Part shown: positions 44,270-58,040 of the stretch, one piece after another
Layout: each line of letters starts with the position of its first letter
Numbering within the stretch: position 1 is the first letter of the stretch
Assembly (NCBI GenBank): GCA_032718475.1
Contig: JAUCBJ010007417.1
Coordinates: 36,373 to 100,372 of the forward strand
Reading direction: 5' to 3'
DNA from: Nemertoderma westbladi
Lineage: Eukaryota > Xenacoelomorpha > Nemertodermatida > Nemertodermatidae
DNA length: 64,000 bases
The notes under the pieces: generated by a model
Databases searched by the model: none
Seen by the model: the letters and a program-made list of their open reading frames with translations, nothing else
Told to the model about the DNA's origin: nothing
Made by a program: the position numbers and the translations under genes

Positions 44270-47200
44270 TACTGGTGGAAGCCATGGAGTCTGTTAGTCG
44301 TCACCAACTGATAGAGGTAGGTACTGGTGAAAGCCATGGAGTCTGTTAGTCGTCACCAACTGATAGAGGTAGGTACTTGTGGAAGCCAAGGAGTCTGTTA
44401 GTCGTCACCAACTGATAGAGGTAGGTAGGTACTGGTGGGAGCCATGGAGTCTGTTAGTCGTCACCAACTGATAGAGGTAGGTAGGTACTGGTGGAAGCCA
44501 TGGAGTCTGTTAGTCGTCACCAACTGATAGAGGTAGGTACTGATGGAAGCCAAGGAGTCTGTTTAGTCGTCACCAACTGATAGAGGTAGGTACTGGTGGA
44601 AGCCATGGAGTCTATTTAGTCGTCACCAACTGATAGAGGTAGGTAGGTACTGGTGGGAGCCATGGAGTCTGTTAGTCGTCACCAACTGATAGAGGTAGGT
44701 ACTGATGGAAGCCAAGGAGTCTGTTAGTCGTCACCAACTGATAGAGGTAGGTACTGATGGAAGCCAAGGAGTCTGTTTAGTCGTCACCAACTGATAGAGG
44801 TAGGTAGGTACTGGTGGAAGCCATGGAGTCTGTTAGTCGTCACCAACTGATAGAGGTAGGTAGGTACTGGTGGAAGCCATGGAGTCTGTTAGTCGTCACC
44901 AACTGATAGAGGTAGGTAGGTACTGGTGGAAGCCAAGGAGTCTGTTTAGTCGTCACCAACTGATAGAGGTAGGTACTGGTGGAAGCCATGGAGTCTGTTT
45001 AGTCGTCAACAACTGATAGAGGTAGGTAGGTACTGGTGGAAGCCATGGAGTCTGTTAGTCGTCACCAACTGATAGAGGTAGGTAGGTACTGGTGGAAGCC
45101 AAGGAGTCTGTTTAGTCGTCACCAACTGATAGAGGTAGGTACTGGTGGAAGCCATGGAGTCTGTTTAGTCGTCACCAACTGATAGAGGTAGGTAGGTACT
45201 GATGGAAGCCAAGGAGTCTGTTTAGTCGTCACCAACTGATAGAGGTAGGTACTGGTGGAAGCCATGGAGTCCGTTTAGTCGTCACCAACTGATAGAGGTA
45301 GGTACTTGTGGAAGCCAAGGAGTCTGTTAGTCGTCACCAACTGATAGAGGTAGGTAGGTACTGATGGAAGCCAAGGAGTCTGTTTAGTCGTCACCAACTG
45401 ATAGAGGTAGGTACTGGTGGAAGCCATGGAGTCCGTTTAGTCGTCACCAACTGATAGAGGTAGGTAGGTACTGATGGAAGCCAAGGAGTCTGTTTAGTCG
45501 TCACCAACTGATAGAGGTAGGTAGGTACTGGTGGAAGCCATGGAGTCTGTTTAGTCGTCACCAACTGATAGAGGTAGGTACTGGTGGAAGCCATGGAGTC
45601 TGTTTAGTCGTCACCAACTGATAGAGGTAGGTAGGTACTGATGGAAGCCAAGGAGTCTGTTTAGTCGTCACCAACTGATAGAGGTAGGTACTGGTGGAAG
45701 CCATGGAGTCCGTTTAGTCGTCACCAACTGATAGAGGTAGGTACTGATGGAAGCCAAGGAGTCTGTTAGTCGTCACCAACTGATAGAGGTAGGTACTGAT
45801 GGAAGCCAAGGAGTCTGTTAGTCGTCACCAACTGATAGAGGTAGGTACTGATGGAAGCCAAGGAGTCTGTTTAGTCGTCACCAACTGATAGAGGTAGGTA
45901 CTGGTGGAATCCGTGGAGTCTGTTAGTCGTCACCAACTGATAGAGGTAGGTAGGTACTGATGGAAGCCAAGGAGTCTGTTTAGTCGTCACCAACTGATAG
46001 AGGTAGGTACTGGTGGAAGCCATGGAGTCCGTTTAGTCGTCACCAACTGATAGAGGTAGGTACTGATGGAAGCCAAGGAGTCTGTTTAGTCGTCACCAAC
46101 TGATAGAGGTAGGTACTGGTGGAATCCGTGGAGTCTGTTAGTCGTCACCAACTGATAGAGGTAGGTACTGATGGAAGCCAAGGAGTCTGTTTAGTCGTCA
46201 CCAACTGATAGAGGTAGGTACTGGTGGAATCCGTGGAGTCTGTTAGTCGTCACCAACTGATAGAGGTAGGTACTGGTGGAAGCCATGGAGTCTGTTAGTC
46301 GTCACCAACTGATAGAGGTAGGTACTGGTAGGTACTGGTGAAAGCCAAGGAGTCTATTAGTCGTCACCAACTGATAGAGGTAGGTAGGTACTGGTGGGAG
46401 CCATGGAGTCTGTTAGTCGTCACCAACTGATAGAGGTAGGTACTTGTGGAAGCCAAGGAGTCTGTTAGTCGTCACCAACTGATAGAGGTAGGTAGGTACT
46501 GATGGAAGCCAAGGAGTCTGTTAGTCGTCACCAACTGATAGAGGTAGGTACTGATGGAAGCCAAGGAGTCTGTTTAGTCGTCACCAACTGATAGAGGTAG
46601 GTACTGGTGGAATCCGTGGAGTCTGTTAGTCGTCACCAACTGATAGAGGTAGGTACTGGTGGAAGCCATGGAGTCTGTTAGTCGTCACCAACTGATAGAG
46701 GTAGGTACTGGTAGGTACTGGTGAAAGCCAAGGAGTCTATTAGTCGTCACCAACTGATAGAGGTAGGTAGGTACTGGTGGAAGCCATGGAGTCTGTTAGT
46801 CGTCACCAACTGATAGAGGTAGGTACTGGTGGAAGCCATGGAGTCTGTTTAGTCGTCACCAACTGATAGAGGTAGGTACTGGTGGAAGCCATGGAGTCTG
46901 TTAGTCGTCACCAACTGATAGAGGTAGGTAGGTACTGGTGGAAGCCATGGAGTCTGTTAGTCGTCACCAACTGATAGAGGTAGGTACTGGTGGAAGCCAT
47001 GGAGTCTGTTAGTCGTCAACAACTGATAGAGGTAGGTACTGGTGGAAGACATGGAGTCTGTTAGTCGTCACCAACTGATAGAGGTAGGTACTGGTGGAAG
47101 CCATGGAGTCTGTTAGTCGTCACCAACTGATAGAGGTAGGTACTGGTGGAAGCCATGGAGTCTGTTAGTCGTCACCAACTGATAGAGGTAGGTACTGGTG

Positions 47201-50200
47201 GAAGCCATGGAGTCTGTTAGTCGTCACCAACTGATAGAGGTAGGTACTGGTGGAAGCCATGGAGTCTGTTAGTCGTCACCAACTGATAGAGGTAGGTAGG
47301 TACTGGTGGAAGCCATGGAGTCTGTTAGTCGTCACCAACTGATAGAGGTAGGTACTGGTGGAAGCCATGGAGTCTGTTAGTCGTCACCAACTGATAGAGG
47401 TAGGTACTGGTGGAAGCCAAGGAGTCTGTTAGTCGTCACCAACTGATAGAGGTAGGTAGGTACTGGTGGAAGCCATGGAGTCTGTTAGTCGTCACCAACT
47501 GATAGAGGTAGGTAGGTACTGGTGGAAGCCATGGAGTCTGTTAGTCGTCACCAACTGATAGAGGTAGGTACTGATGGAAGCCAAGGAGTCTGTTTAGTCG
47601 TCACCAACTGATAGAGGTAGGTACTGGTGGAAGCCATGGAGTCTTTTAGTCGTCACCAACTGATAGAGGTAGGTAGGTACTGGTGGGAGCCATGGAGTCT
47701 GTTAGTCGTCACCAACTGATAGAGGTAGGTACTGATGGAAGCCAAGGAGTCTGTTAGTCGTCACCAACTGATAGAGGTAGGTACTGATGGAAGCCAAGGA
47801 GTCTGTTTAGTCGTCACCAACTGATAGAGGTAGGTAGGTACTGGTGGAAGCCATGGAGTCTGTTAGTCGTCACCAACTGATAGAGGTAGGTAGGTACTGG
47901 TGGAAGCCATGGAGTCTGTTAGTCGTCACCAACTGATAGAGGTAGGTAGGTACTGGTGGAAGCCAAGGAGTCTGTTTAGTCGTCACCAACTGATAGAGGT
48001 AGGTACTGGTGGAAGCCATGGAGTCTGTTTAGTCGTCAACAACTGATAGAGGTAGGTAGGTACTGGTGGAAGCCATGGAGTCTGTTAGTCGTCACCAACT
48101 GATAGAGGTAGGTAGGTACTGGTGGAAGCCAAGGAGTCTGTTTAGTCGTCACCAACTGATAGAGGTAGGTACTGGTGGAAGCCATGGAGTCTGTTTAGTC
48201 GTCACCAACTGATAGAGGTAGGTAGGTACTGATGGAAGCCAAGGAGTCTGTTTAGTCGTCACCAACTGATAGAGGTAGGTACTGGTGGAAGCCATGGAGT
48301 CCGTTTAGTCGTCACCAACTGATAGAGGTAGGTACTTGTGGAAGCCAAGGAGTCTGTTAGTCGTCACCAACTGATAGAGGTAGGTAGGTACTGGTGGAAG
48401 CCAAGGAGTCTGTTTAGTCGTCACCAACTGATAGAGGTAGGTACTGGTGGAAGCCATGGAGTCCGTTTAGTCGTCACCAACTGATAGAGGTAGGTAGGTA
48501 CTGATGGAAGCCAAGGAGTCTGTTTAGTCGTCACCAACTGATAGAGGTAGGTAGGTACTGGTGGAAGCCATGGAGTCTGTTTAGTCGTCACCAACTGATA
48601 GAGGTAGGTACTGGTGGAAGCCATGGAGTCTGTTTAGTCGTCACCAACTGATAGAGGTAGGTAGGTACTGATGGAAGCCAAGGAGTCTGTTTAGTCGTCA
48701 CCAACTGATAGAGGTAGGTACTGGTGGAAGCCATGGAGTCCGTTTAGTCGTCACCAACTGATAGAGGTAGGTACTGATGGAAGCCAAGGAGTCTGTTAGT
48801 CGTCACCAACTGATAGAGGTAGGTACTGATGGAAGCCAAGGAGTCTGTTAGTCGTCACCAACTGATAGAGGTAGGTACTGATGGAAGCCAAGGAGTCTGT
48901 TTAGTCGTCACCAACTGATAGAGGTAGGTACTGGTGGAATCCGTGGAGTCTGTTAGTCGTCACCAACTGATAGAGGTAGGTAGGTACTGATGGAAGCCAA
49001 GGAGTCTGTTTAGTCGTCACCAACTGATAGAGGTAGGTACTGGTGGAAGCCATGGAGTCCGTTTAGTCGTCACCAACTGATAGAGGTAGGTACTGATGGA
49101 AGCCAAGGAGTCTGTTTAGTCGTCACCAACTGATAGAGGTAGGTACTGGTGGAATCCGTGGAGTCTGTTAGTCGTCACCAACTGATAGAGGTAGGTACTG
49201 ATGGAAGCCAAGGAGTCTGTTTAGTCGTCACCAACTGATAGAGGTAGGTACTGGTGGAATCCGTGGAGTCTGTTAGTCGTCACCAACTGATAGAGTTAGG
49301 TACTGGTGGAAGCCATGGAGTCTGTTAGTCGTCACCAACTGATAGAGGTAGGTACTGGTAGGTACTGGTGAAAGCCAAGGAGTCTATTAGTCGTCACCAA
49401 CTGATAGAGGTAGGTAGGTACTGGTGGGAGCCATGGAGTCTGTTAGTCGTCACCAACTGATAGAGGTAGGTACTTGTGGAAGCCAAGGAGTCTGTTAGTC
49501 GTCACCAACTGATAGAGGTAGGTAGGTACTGATGGAAGCCAAGGAGTCTGTTAGTCGTCACCAACTGATAGAGGTAGGTACTGATGGAAGCCAAGGAGTC
49601 TGTTTAGTCGTCACCAACTGATAGAGGTAGGTACTGGTGGAATCCGTGGAGTCTGTTAGTCGTCACCAACTGATAGAGGTAGGTACTGGTGGAAGCCATG
49701 GAGTCTGTTAGTCGTCACCAACTGATAGAGGTAGGTACTGGTAGGTACTGGTGAAAGCCAAGGAGTCTATTAGTCGTCACCAACTGATAGAGGTAGGTAG
49801 GTACTGGTGGGAGCCATGGAGTCTGTTAGTCGTCACCAACTGATAGAGGTAGGTACTTGTGGAAGCCAAGGAGTCTGTTAGTCGTCACCAACTGATAGAG
49901 GTAGGTAGGTACTGGTGGAAGCCAAGGAGTCTGTTTAGTCGTCACCAACTGATAGAGGTAGGTACTGGTGGAAGCCATGGAGTCTGTTTAGTCGTCACCA
50001 ACTGATAGAGGTAGGTAGGTACTGATGGAAGCCAAGGAGTCTGTTTAGTCGTCACCAACTGATAGAGGTAGGTAGGTACTGGTGGAAGCCATGGAGTCTG
50101 TTAGTCGTCACCAACTGATAGAGGTAGGTACTGGTGGAAGCCATGGAGTCTGTTTAGTCGTCACCAACTGATAGAGGTAGGTACTGGTGGAAGCCATGGA

Positions 50201-52310
50201 GTCTGTTTAGTCGTCACCAACTGATAGAGGTAGGTACTGGTGGAAGCCATGGAGTCTGTTTAGTCGTCACCAACTGATAGAGGTAGGTAGGTACTGGTGG
50301 AAGCCATGGAGTCTGTTAGTCGTCACCAACTGATAGAGGTAGGTACTGGTGGAAGCCAAGGAGTCTGTTTAGTCGTCACCAACTGATAGAGGTAGGTACT
50401 GGTGGAAGCCATGGAGTCTGTTTAGTCGTCACCAACTGATAGAGGTAGGTAGGTACTGGTGGAAGCCATGGAGTCCGTTTAGTCGTCACCAACTGATAGA
50501 GGTAGGTACTGATGGAAGCCAAGGAGTCTGTTAGTCGTCACCAACTGATAGAGGTAGGTACTGATGGAAGCCAAGGAGTCTGTTAGTCGTCACCAACTGA
50601 TAGAGGTAGGTACTGATGGAAGCCAAGGAGTCTGTTTAGTCGTCACCAACTGATAGAGGTAGGTACTGATGGAAGCCAAGGAGTCTGTTAGTCGTCACCA
50701 ACTGATAGAGGTAGGTACTGATGGAAGCCAAGGAGTCTGTTTAGTCGTCACCAACTGATAGAGGTAGGTACTGGTGGAATCCGTGGAGTCTGTTAGTCGT
50801 CACCAACTGATAGAGGTAGGTAGGTACTGATGGAAGCCAAGGAGTCTGTTTAGTCGTCACCAACTGATAGAGGTAGGTACTGGTGGAAGCCATGGAGTCC
50901 GTTTAGTCGTCACCAACTGATAGAGGTAGGTACTGATGGAAGCCAAGGAGTCTGTTTAGTCGTCACCAACTGATAGAGGTAGGTACTGGTGGAATCCGTG
51001 GAGTCTGTTAGTCGTCACCAACTGATAGAGGTAGGTACTGATGGAAGCCAAGGAGTCTGTTTAGTCGTCACCAACTGATAGAGGTAGGTACTGGTGGAAT
51101 CCGTGGAGTCTGTTAGTCGTCACCAACTGATAGAGGTAGGTACTGGTGGAAGCCATGGAGTCTGTTAGTCGTCACCAACTGATAGAGGTAGGTACTGGTA
51201 GGTACTGGTGAAAGCCAAGGAGTCTATTAGTCGTCACCAACTGATAGAGGTAGGTAGGTACTGGTGGGAGCCATGGAGTCTGTTAGTCGTCACCAACTGA
51301 TAGAGGTAGGTACTTGTGGAAGCCAAGGAGTCTGTTAGTCGTCACCAACTGATAGAGGTAGGTAGGTACTGATGGAAGCCAAGGAGTCTGTTAGTCGTCA
51401 CCAACTGATAGAGGTAGGTACTGATGGAAGCCAAGGAGTCTGTTTAGTCGTCACCAACTGATAGAGGTAGGTACTGGTGGAATCCGTGGAGTCTGTTAGT
51501 CGTCACCAACTGATAGAGGTAGGTACTGGTGGAAGCCATGGAGTCTGTTAGTCGTCACCAACTGATAGAGGTAGGTACTGGTAGGTACTGGTGAAAGCCA
51601 AGGAGTCTATTAGTCGTCACCAACTGATAGAGGTAGGTAGGTACTGGTGGGAGCCATGGAGTCTGTTAGTCGTCACCAACTGATAGAGGTAGGTACTTGT
51701 GGAAGCCATAGGAGTCTGTTAGTCGTCACCAACTGATAGAGGTAGGTAGGTACTGGTGGAAGCCAAGGAGTCTGTTTAGTCGTCACCAACTGATAGAGGT
51801 AGGTACTGGTGGAAGCCATGGAGTCTGTTTAGTCGTCACCAACTGATAGAGGTAGGTAGGTACTGATGGAAGCCAAGGAGTCTGTTTAGTCGTCACCAAC
51901 TGATAGAGGTAGGTAGGTACTGGTGGAAGCCATGGAGTCTGTTAGTCGTCACCAACTGATAGAGGTAGGTACTGGTGGAAGCCATGGAGTCTGTTTAGTC
52001 GTCACCAACTGATAGAGGTAGGTACTGGTGGAAGCCATGGAGTCTGTTTAGTCGTCACCAACTGATAGAGGTAGGTACTGGTGGAAGCCATGGAGTCTGT
52101 TTAGTCGTCACCAACTGATAGAGGTAGGTAGGTACTGGTGGAAGCCATGGAGTCTGTTAGTCGTCACCAACTGATAGAGGTAGGTACTGGTGGAAGCCAA
52201 GGAGTCTGTTTAGTCGTCACCAACTGATAGAGGTAGGTACTGGTGGAAGCCATGGAGTCTGTTTAGTCGTCACCAACTGATAGAGGTAGGTAGGTACTGG
52301 TGGAAGCCAT
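44270..52310 (+). repeat. Higher-order repeats within the satellite (3,030 and 1,840 bp)
   Basis: The irregular double unit GGTACTGGTAGGTACTGGTG occurs at 46321, 46704, 49351, 49734, 51191 and 51574. Pair spacing is always 383 bp; pairs are offset by 3,030 bp and then 1,840 bp. Other markers keep the same offset, for example 45391-45594 is repeated at 48421-48624. Large blocks of variant units were therefore duplicated recently. Confidence 0.88.
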
Positions 52311-55300
52311 GGAGTCTGTTAGTCGTCACCAACTGATAGAGGTAGGTACTGGTGGAAGCCAAGGAGTCTGTTTAGTCGTCACCAACTGATAGAGGTAGGT
52401 ACTGGTGGAAGCCATGGAGTCTGTTAGTCGTCACCAACTGATGAGGAGGTAGGTACTGGTGGAAGCCATGGAGTCTGTTAGTCGTCACCAACTGATAGAG
52501 GTAGGTACTGGTGGAAGCCATGGAGTCTGTTAGTCGTCACCAACTGATAGAGGTAGGTAGGTACTGGTGGAAGCCATGGAGTCTGTTAGTCGTCACCAAC
52601 TGATAGAGGTAGGTAGGTACTGGTGGAAGCCATGGAGTCTGTTAGTCGTCACCAACTGATAGAGGTAGGTACTGGTGGAAGCCATGGAGTCTGTTAGTCG
52701 TCACCAACTGATAGAGGTAGGTAGGTACTGGTGGAAGCCATGGAGTCTGTTAGTCGTCACCAACTGATAGAGGTAGGTAGGTACTGGTGGAAGCCATGGA
52801 GTCTGTTAGTCGTCACCAACTGATAGAGGTAGGTACTGGTGGAAGCCATGGAGTCTGTTAGTCGTCACCAACTGATGAGAGGTAGGTACTGGTGGAAGCC
52901 ATGGAGTCTGTTAGTCGTCACCAACTGATAGAGGAGGTAGGTACTGGTGGAAGCCATGGAGTCTGTTAGTCGTCACCAACTGATAGAGGTAGGTACTGGT
53001 GGAAGCCATGGAGTCTGTTAGTCGTCACCAACTGATAGAGGTAGGTACTGGTGGAAGCCATGGAGTCTGTTAGTCGTCACCAACTGATAGAGGTAGGTAC
53101 TGGTGGAAGCCATGGAGTCTGTTAGTCGTCACCAACTGATAGAGGTAGGTACTGGTGGAAGCCATGGAGTCTGTTAGTCGTCACCAACTGATAGAGGTAG
53201 GTAGGTACTGGTGGAAGCCATGGAGTCTGTTAGTCGTCACCAACTGATAGAGGTAGGTACTGGTGGAAGCCATGGAGTCTGTTAGTCGTCACCAACTGAT
53301 AGAGGTAGGTACTGGTGGAAGCCATGGAGTCTGTTAGTCGTCACCAACTGATAGAGGTAGGTACTGGTGGAAGCCATGGAGTCTGTTAGTCGTCACCAAC
53401 TGATAGAGGTAGGTAGGACTGGTGGAAGCCATGGAGTCTGTTAGTCGTCACCAACTGATAGAGGTAGGTACTGGTGGAAGCCATGGAGTCTGTTAGTCGT
53501 CACCAACTGATAGAGGTAGGTACTGGTGGAAGCCATGGAGTCTGTTAGTCGTCACCAACTGATAGAGGTAGGTAGGTACTGGTGGAAGCCATGGAGTCTG
53601 TTAGTCGTCACCAACTGATAGAGGTAGGTACTGGTGGAAGCCATGGAGTCTGTTAGTCGTCACCAACTGATAGAGGTAGGTAGGTACTGGTGGAAGCCAT
53701 GGAGTCTGTTAGTCGTCACCAACTGATAGAGGTAGGTACTGGTGGAAGCCATGGAGTCTGTTAGTCGTCACCAACTGATAGAGGTAGGTACTGGTGGAAG
53801 CCATGGAGTCTGTTTAGTCGTCACCAACTGATAGAGGTAGGTACTGGTGGAAGCCATGGAGTCTGTTAGTCGTCACCAACTGATAGAGGTAGGTACTGGT
53901 GGAAGCCATGGAGTCTGTTTAGTCGTCACCAACTGATAGAGGTAGGTACTGGTGGAAGCCATGGAGTCTGTTAGTCGTCACCAACTGATAGAGGTAGGTA
54001 CTGGTGGAAGCCATGGAGTCTGTTAGTCGTCACCAACTGATAGAGGTAGGTAGGTACTGGTGGAAGCCATGGAGTCTGTTAGTCGTCACCAACTGATAGA
54101 GGTAGGTACTGGTGGAAGCCATGGAGTCTGTTAGTCGTCACCAACTGATAGAGGTAGGTACTGGTGGAAGCCATGGAGTCTGTTAGTCGTCACCAACTGA
54201 TAGAGGTAGGTACTGGTGGAAGCCATGGAGTCTGTTAGTCGTCACCAACTGATAGAGGTAGGTACTGGTGGAAGCCATGGAGTCTGTTAGTCGTCACCAA
54301 CTGATAGAGGTAGGTACTGGTGGAAGCCATGGAGTCTGTTAGTCGTCACCAACTGATAGAGGTAGGTAGGTACTGGTGGAAGCCATGGAGTCTGTTAGTC
54401 GTCACCAACTGATAGAGGTAGGTACTGGTGGAAGCCATGGAGTCTGTTAGTCGTCACCAACTGATAGAGGTAGGTACTGGTGGAAGCCATGGAGTCTGTT
54501 AGTCGTCACCAACTGATAGAGGTAGGTACTGGTGGAAGCCATGGAGTCTGTTAGTCGTCACCAACTGATAGAGGTAGGTACTGGTGGAAGCCATGGAGTC
54601 TGTTAGTCGTCACCAACTGATAGAGGTAGGTACTGGTGGAAGCCATGGAGTCTGTTAGTCGTCACCAACTGATAGAGGTAGGTAGGTACTGGTGGAAGCC
54701 ATGGAGTCTGTTAGTCGTCACCAACTGATAGAGGTAGGTAGGTACTGGTGGAAGCCAAGGAGTCTGTTAGTCGTCACCAACTGATAGAGGTAGGTACTGG
54801 TGGAAGCCATGGAGTCTGTTAGTCGTCACCAACTGATAGAGGTAGGTACTGGTGGAAGCCATGGAGTCTGTTAGTCGTCACCAACTGATAGAGGTAGGTA
54901 CTGGTGGAAGCCATGGAGTCTGTTAGTCGTCACCAACTGATAGAGGTAGGTAGGTACTGGTGGAAGCCATGGAGTCTGTTAGTCGTCACCAACTGATAGA
55001 GGTAGGTAGGTACTGGTGGAAGCCATGGAGTCTGTTAGTCGTCACCAACTGATAGAGGTAGGTACTGGTGGAAGCCATGGAGTCTGTTAGTCGTCACCAA
55101 CTGATAGAGGTAGGTAGGTACTGGTGGAAGCCATGGAGTCTGTTAGTCGTCACCAACTGATAGAGGAGGTAGGTACTGGTGGAAGCCATGGAGTCTGTTA
55201 GTCGTCACCAACTGATAGAGGTAGGTACTGGTGGAAGCCATGGAGTCTGTTAGTCGTCACCAACTGATAGAGGTAGGTACTGGTGGAAGCCATGGAGTCT

Positions 55301-55589
55301 GTTAGTCGTCACCAACTGATAGAGGTAGGTAGGTACTGGTGGAAGCCATGGAGTCTGTTAGTCGTCACCAACTGATAGAGGTAGGTAGGTACTGGTGGAA
55401 GCCATGGAGTCTGTTAGTCGTCACCAACTGATAGAGGTAGGTACTGGTGGAAGCCATGGAGTCTGTTAGTCGTCACCAACTGATAGAGGTAGGTACTGGT
55501 GGAAGCCATGGAGTCTGTTAGTCGTCACCAACTGATAGAGGTAGGTACTGGTGGAAGCCATGGAGTCTGTTAGTCGTCACCAACTGATA

Positions 55590-58040
55590 GAGGTAGGTAG
55601 GACTGGTGGAAGCCATGGAGTCTGTTAGTCGTCACCAACTGATAGAGGTAGGTACTGGTGGAAGCCATGGAGTCTGTTAGTCGTCACCAACTGATAGAGG
55701 TAGGTACTGGTGGAAGCCAAGGAGTCTGTTAGTCGTCACCAACTGATAGAGGTAGGTACTGGTGGAAGCCATGGAGTCTGTTAGTCGTCACCAACTGATA
55801 GAGGTAGGTAGGACTGGTGGAAGCCATGGAGTCTGTTAGTCGTCACCAACTGATAGAGGTAGGTACTGGTGGAAGCCATGGAGTCTGTTAGTCGTCACCA
55901 ACTGATAGAGGTAGGTACTGGTGGAAGCCATGGAGTCTGTTAGTCGTCACCAACTGATAGAGGTAGGTAGGTACTGGTGGAAGCCATGGAGTCTGTTAGT
56001 CGTCACCAACTGATAGAGGTAGGTACTGGTGGAAGCCATGGAGTCTGTTAGTCGTCACCAACTGATAGAGGTAGGTAGGTACTGGTGGAAGCCATGGAGT
56101 CTGTTAGTCGTCACCAACTGATAGAGGTAGGTACTGGTGGAAGCCATGGAGTCTGTTAGTCGTCACCAACTGATAGAGGTAGGTACTGGTGGAAGCCATG
56201 GAGTCTGTTAGTCGTCACCAACTGATAGAGGTAGGTACTGGTGGAAGCCATGGAGTCTGTTAGTCGTCACCAACTGATAGAGGTAGGTACTGGTGGAAGC
56301 CATGGAGTCTGTTAGTCGTCACCAACTGATAGAGGTAGGTACTGGTGGAAGCCATGGAGTCTGTTAGTCGTCACCAACTGATAGAGGTAGGTACTGGTGG
56401 AAGCCATGGAGTCTGTTAGTCGTCACCAACTGATAGAGGTAGGTAGGTACTGGTGGAAGCCATGGAGTCTGTTAGTCGTCACCAACTGATAGAGGAGGTA
56501 GGTACTGGTGGAAGCCATGGAGTCTGTTAGTCGTCACCAACTGATAGAGGTAGGTACTGGTGGAAGCCATGGAGTCTGTTAGTCGTCACCAACTGATAGA
56601 GGTAGGTACTGGTGGAAGCCATGGAGTCTGTTAGTCGTCACCAACTGATAGAGGTAGGTAGCTGGTGGAAGCCATGGAGTCTGTTAGTCGTCACCAACTG
56701 ATAGAGGTAGGTAGGTACTGGTGGAAGCCATGGAGTCTGTTAGTCGTCACCAACTGATAGAGGTAGGTAGGTACTGGTGGAAGCCATGGAGTCTGTTAGT
56801 CGTCACCAACTGATAGAGGTAGGTACTGGTGGAAGCCATGGAGTCTGTTAGTCGTCACCAACTGATAGAGGTAGGTACTGGTGGAAGCCATGGAGTCTGT
56901 TAGTCGTCACCAACTGATAGAGGTAGGTACTGGTGGAAGCCATGGAGTCTGTTAGTCGTCACCAACTGATAGAGGTAGGTACTGGTGGAAGCCATGGAGT
57001 CTGTTAGTCGTCACCAACTGATAGAGGTAGGTACTGGTGGAAGCCATGGAGTCTGTTAGTCGTCACCAACTGATAGAGGTAGGTACTGGTGGAAGCCATG
57101 GAGTCTGTTAGTCGTCACCAACTGATAGAGGTAGGTAGGACTGGTGGAAGCCATGGAGTCTGTTAGTCGTCACCAACTGATAGAGGTAGGTACTGGTGGA
57201 AGCCATGGAGTCTGTTAGTCGTCACCAACTGATAGAGGTAGGTACTGGTGGAAGCCATGGAGTCTGTTAGTCGTCACCAACTGATAGAGGTAGGTACTGG
57301 TGGAAGCCATGGAGTCTGTTAGTCGTCACCAACTGATAGAGGTAGGTAGGACTGGTGGAAGCCATGGAGTCTGTTAGTCGTCACCAACTGATAGAGGTAG
57401 GTACTGGTGGAAGCCATGGAGTCTGTTAGTCGTCACCAACTGATAGAGGTAGGTACTGGTGGAAGCCATGGAGTCTGTTAGTCGTCACCAACTGATAGAG
57501 GTAGGTAGGTACTGGTGGAAGCCATGGAGTCTGTTAGTCGTCACCAACTGATAGAGGTAGGTACTGGTGGAAGCCATGGAGTCTGTTAGTCGTCACCAAC
57601 TGATAGAGGTAGGTAGGTACTGGTGGAAGCCATGGAGTCTGTTAGTCGTCACCAACTGATAGAGGTAGGTACTGGTGGAAGCCATGGAGTCTGTTAGTCG
57701 TCACCAACTGATAGAGGTAGGTACTGGTGGAAGCCATGGAGTCTGTTAGTCGTCACCAACTGATAGAGGTAGGTACTGGTGGAAGCCATGGAGTCTGTTA
57801 GTCGTCACCAACTGATAGAGGTAGGTACTGGTGGAAGCCATGGAGTCTGTTAGTCGTCACCAACTGATAGAGGTAGGTACTGGTGGAAGCCATGGAGTCT
57901 GTTAGTCGTCACCAACTGATAGAGGTAGGTACTGGTGGAAGCCATGGAGTCTGTTAGTCGTCACCAACTGATAGAGGTAGGTAGGTACTGGTGGAAGCCA
58001 TGGAGTCTGTTAGTCGTCACCAACTGATAGAGGAGGTAGG
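55590..58040 (+). repeat. 1,538-bp duplication in the uniform satellite core
   Basis: The rare unit junction TAGGACTGG occurs at 55598 and 55809 and again at 57136 and 57347; the rare AGAGGAGGTAGG occurs at 56491 and 58029. All three pairs are offset by exactly 1,538 bp, so the block was duplicated as a whole. Confidence 0.85.

Noticed and set aside
45391-48624. Two identical 67-codon minus-strand frames (MASTSTYLYQLVTTKQTPWL)
   Set aside because: Chance open stretches in the satellite; useful only as markers of the 3,030-bp duplication.
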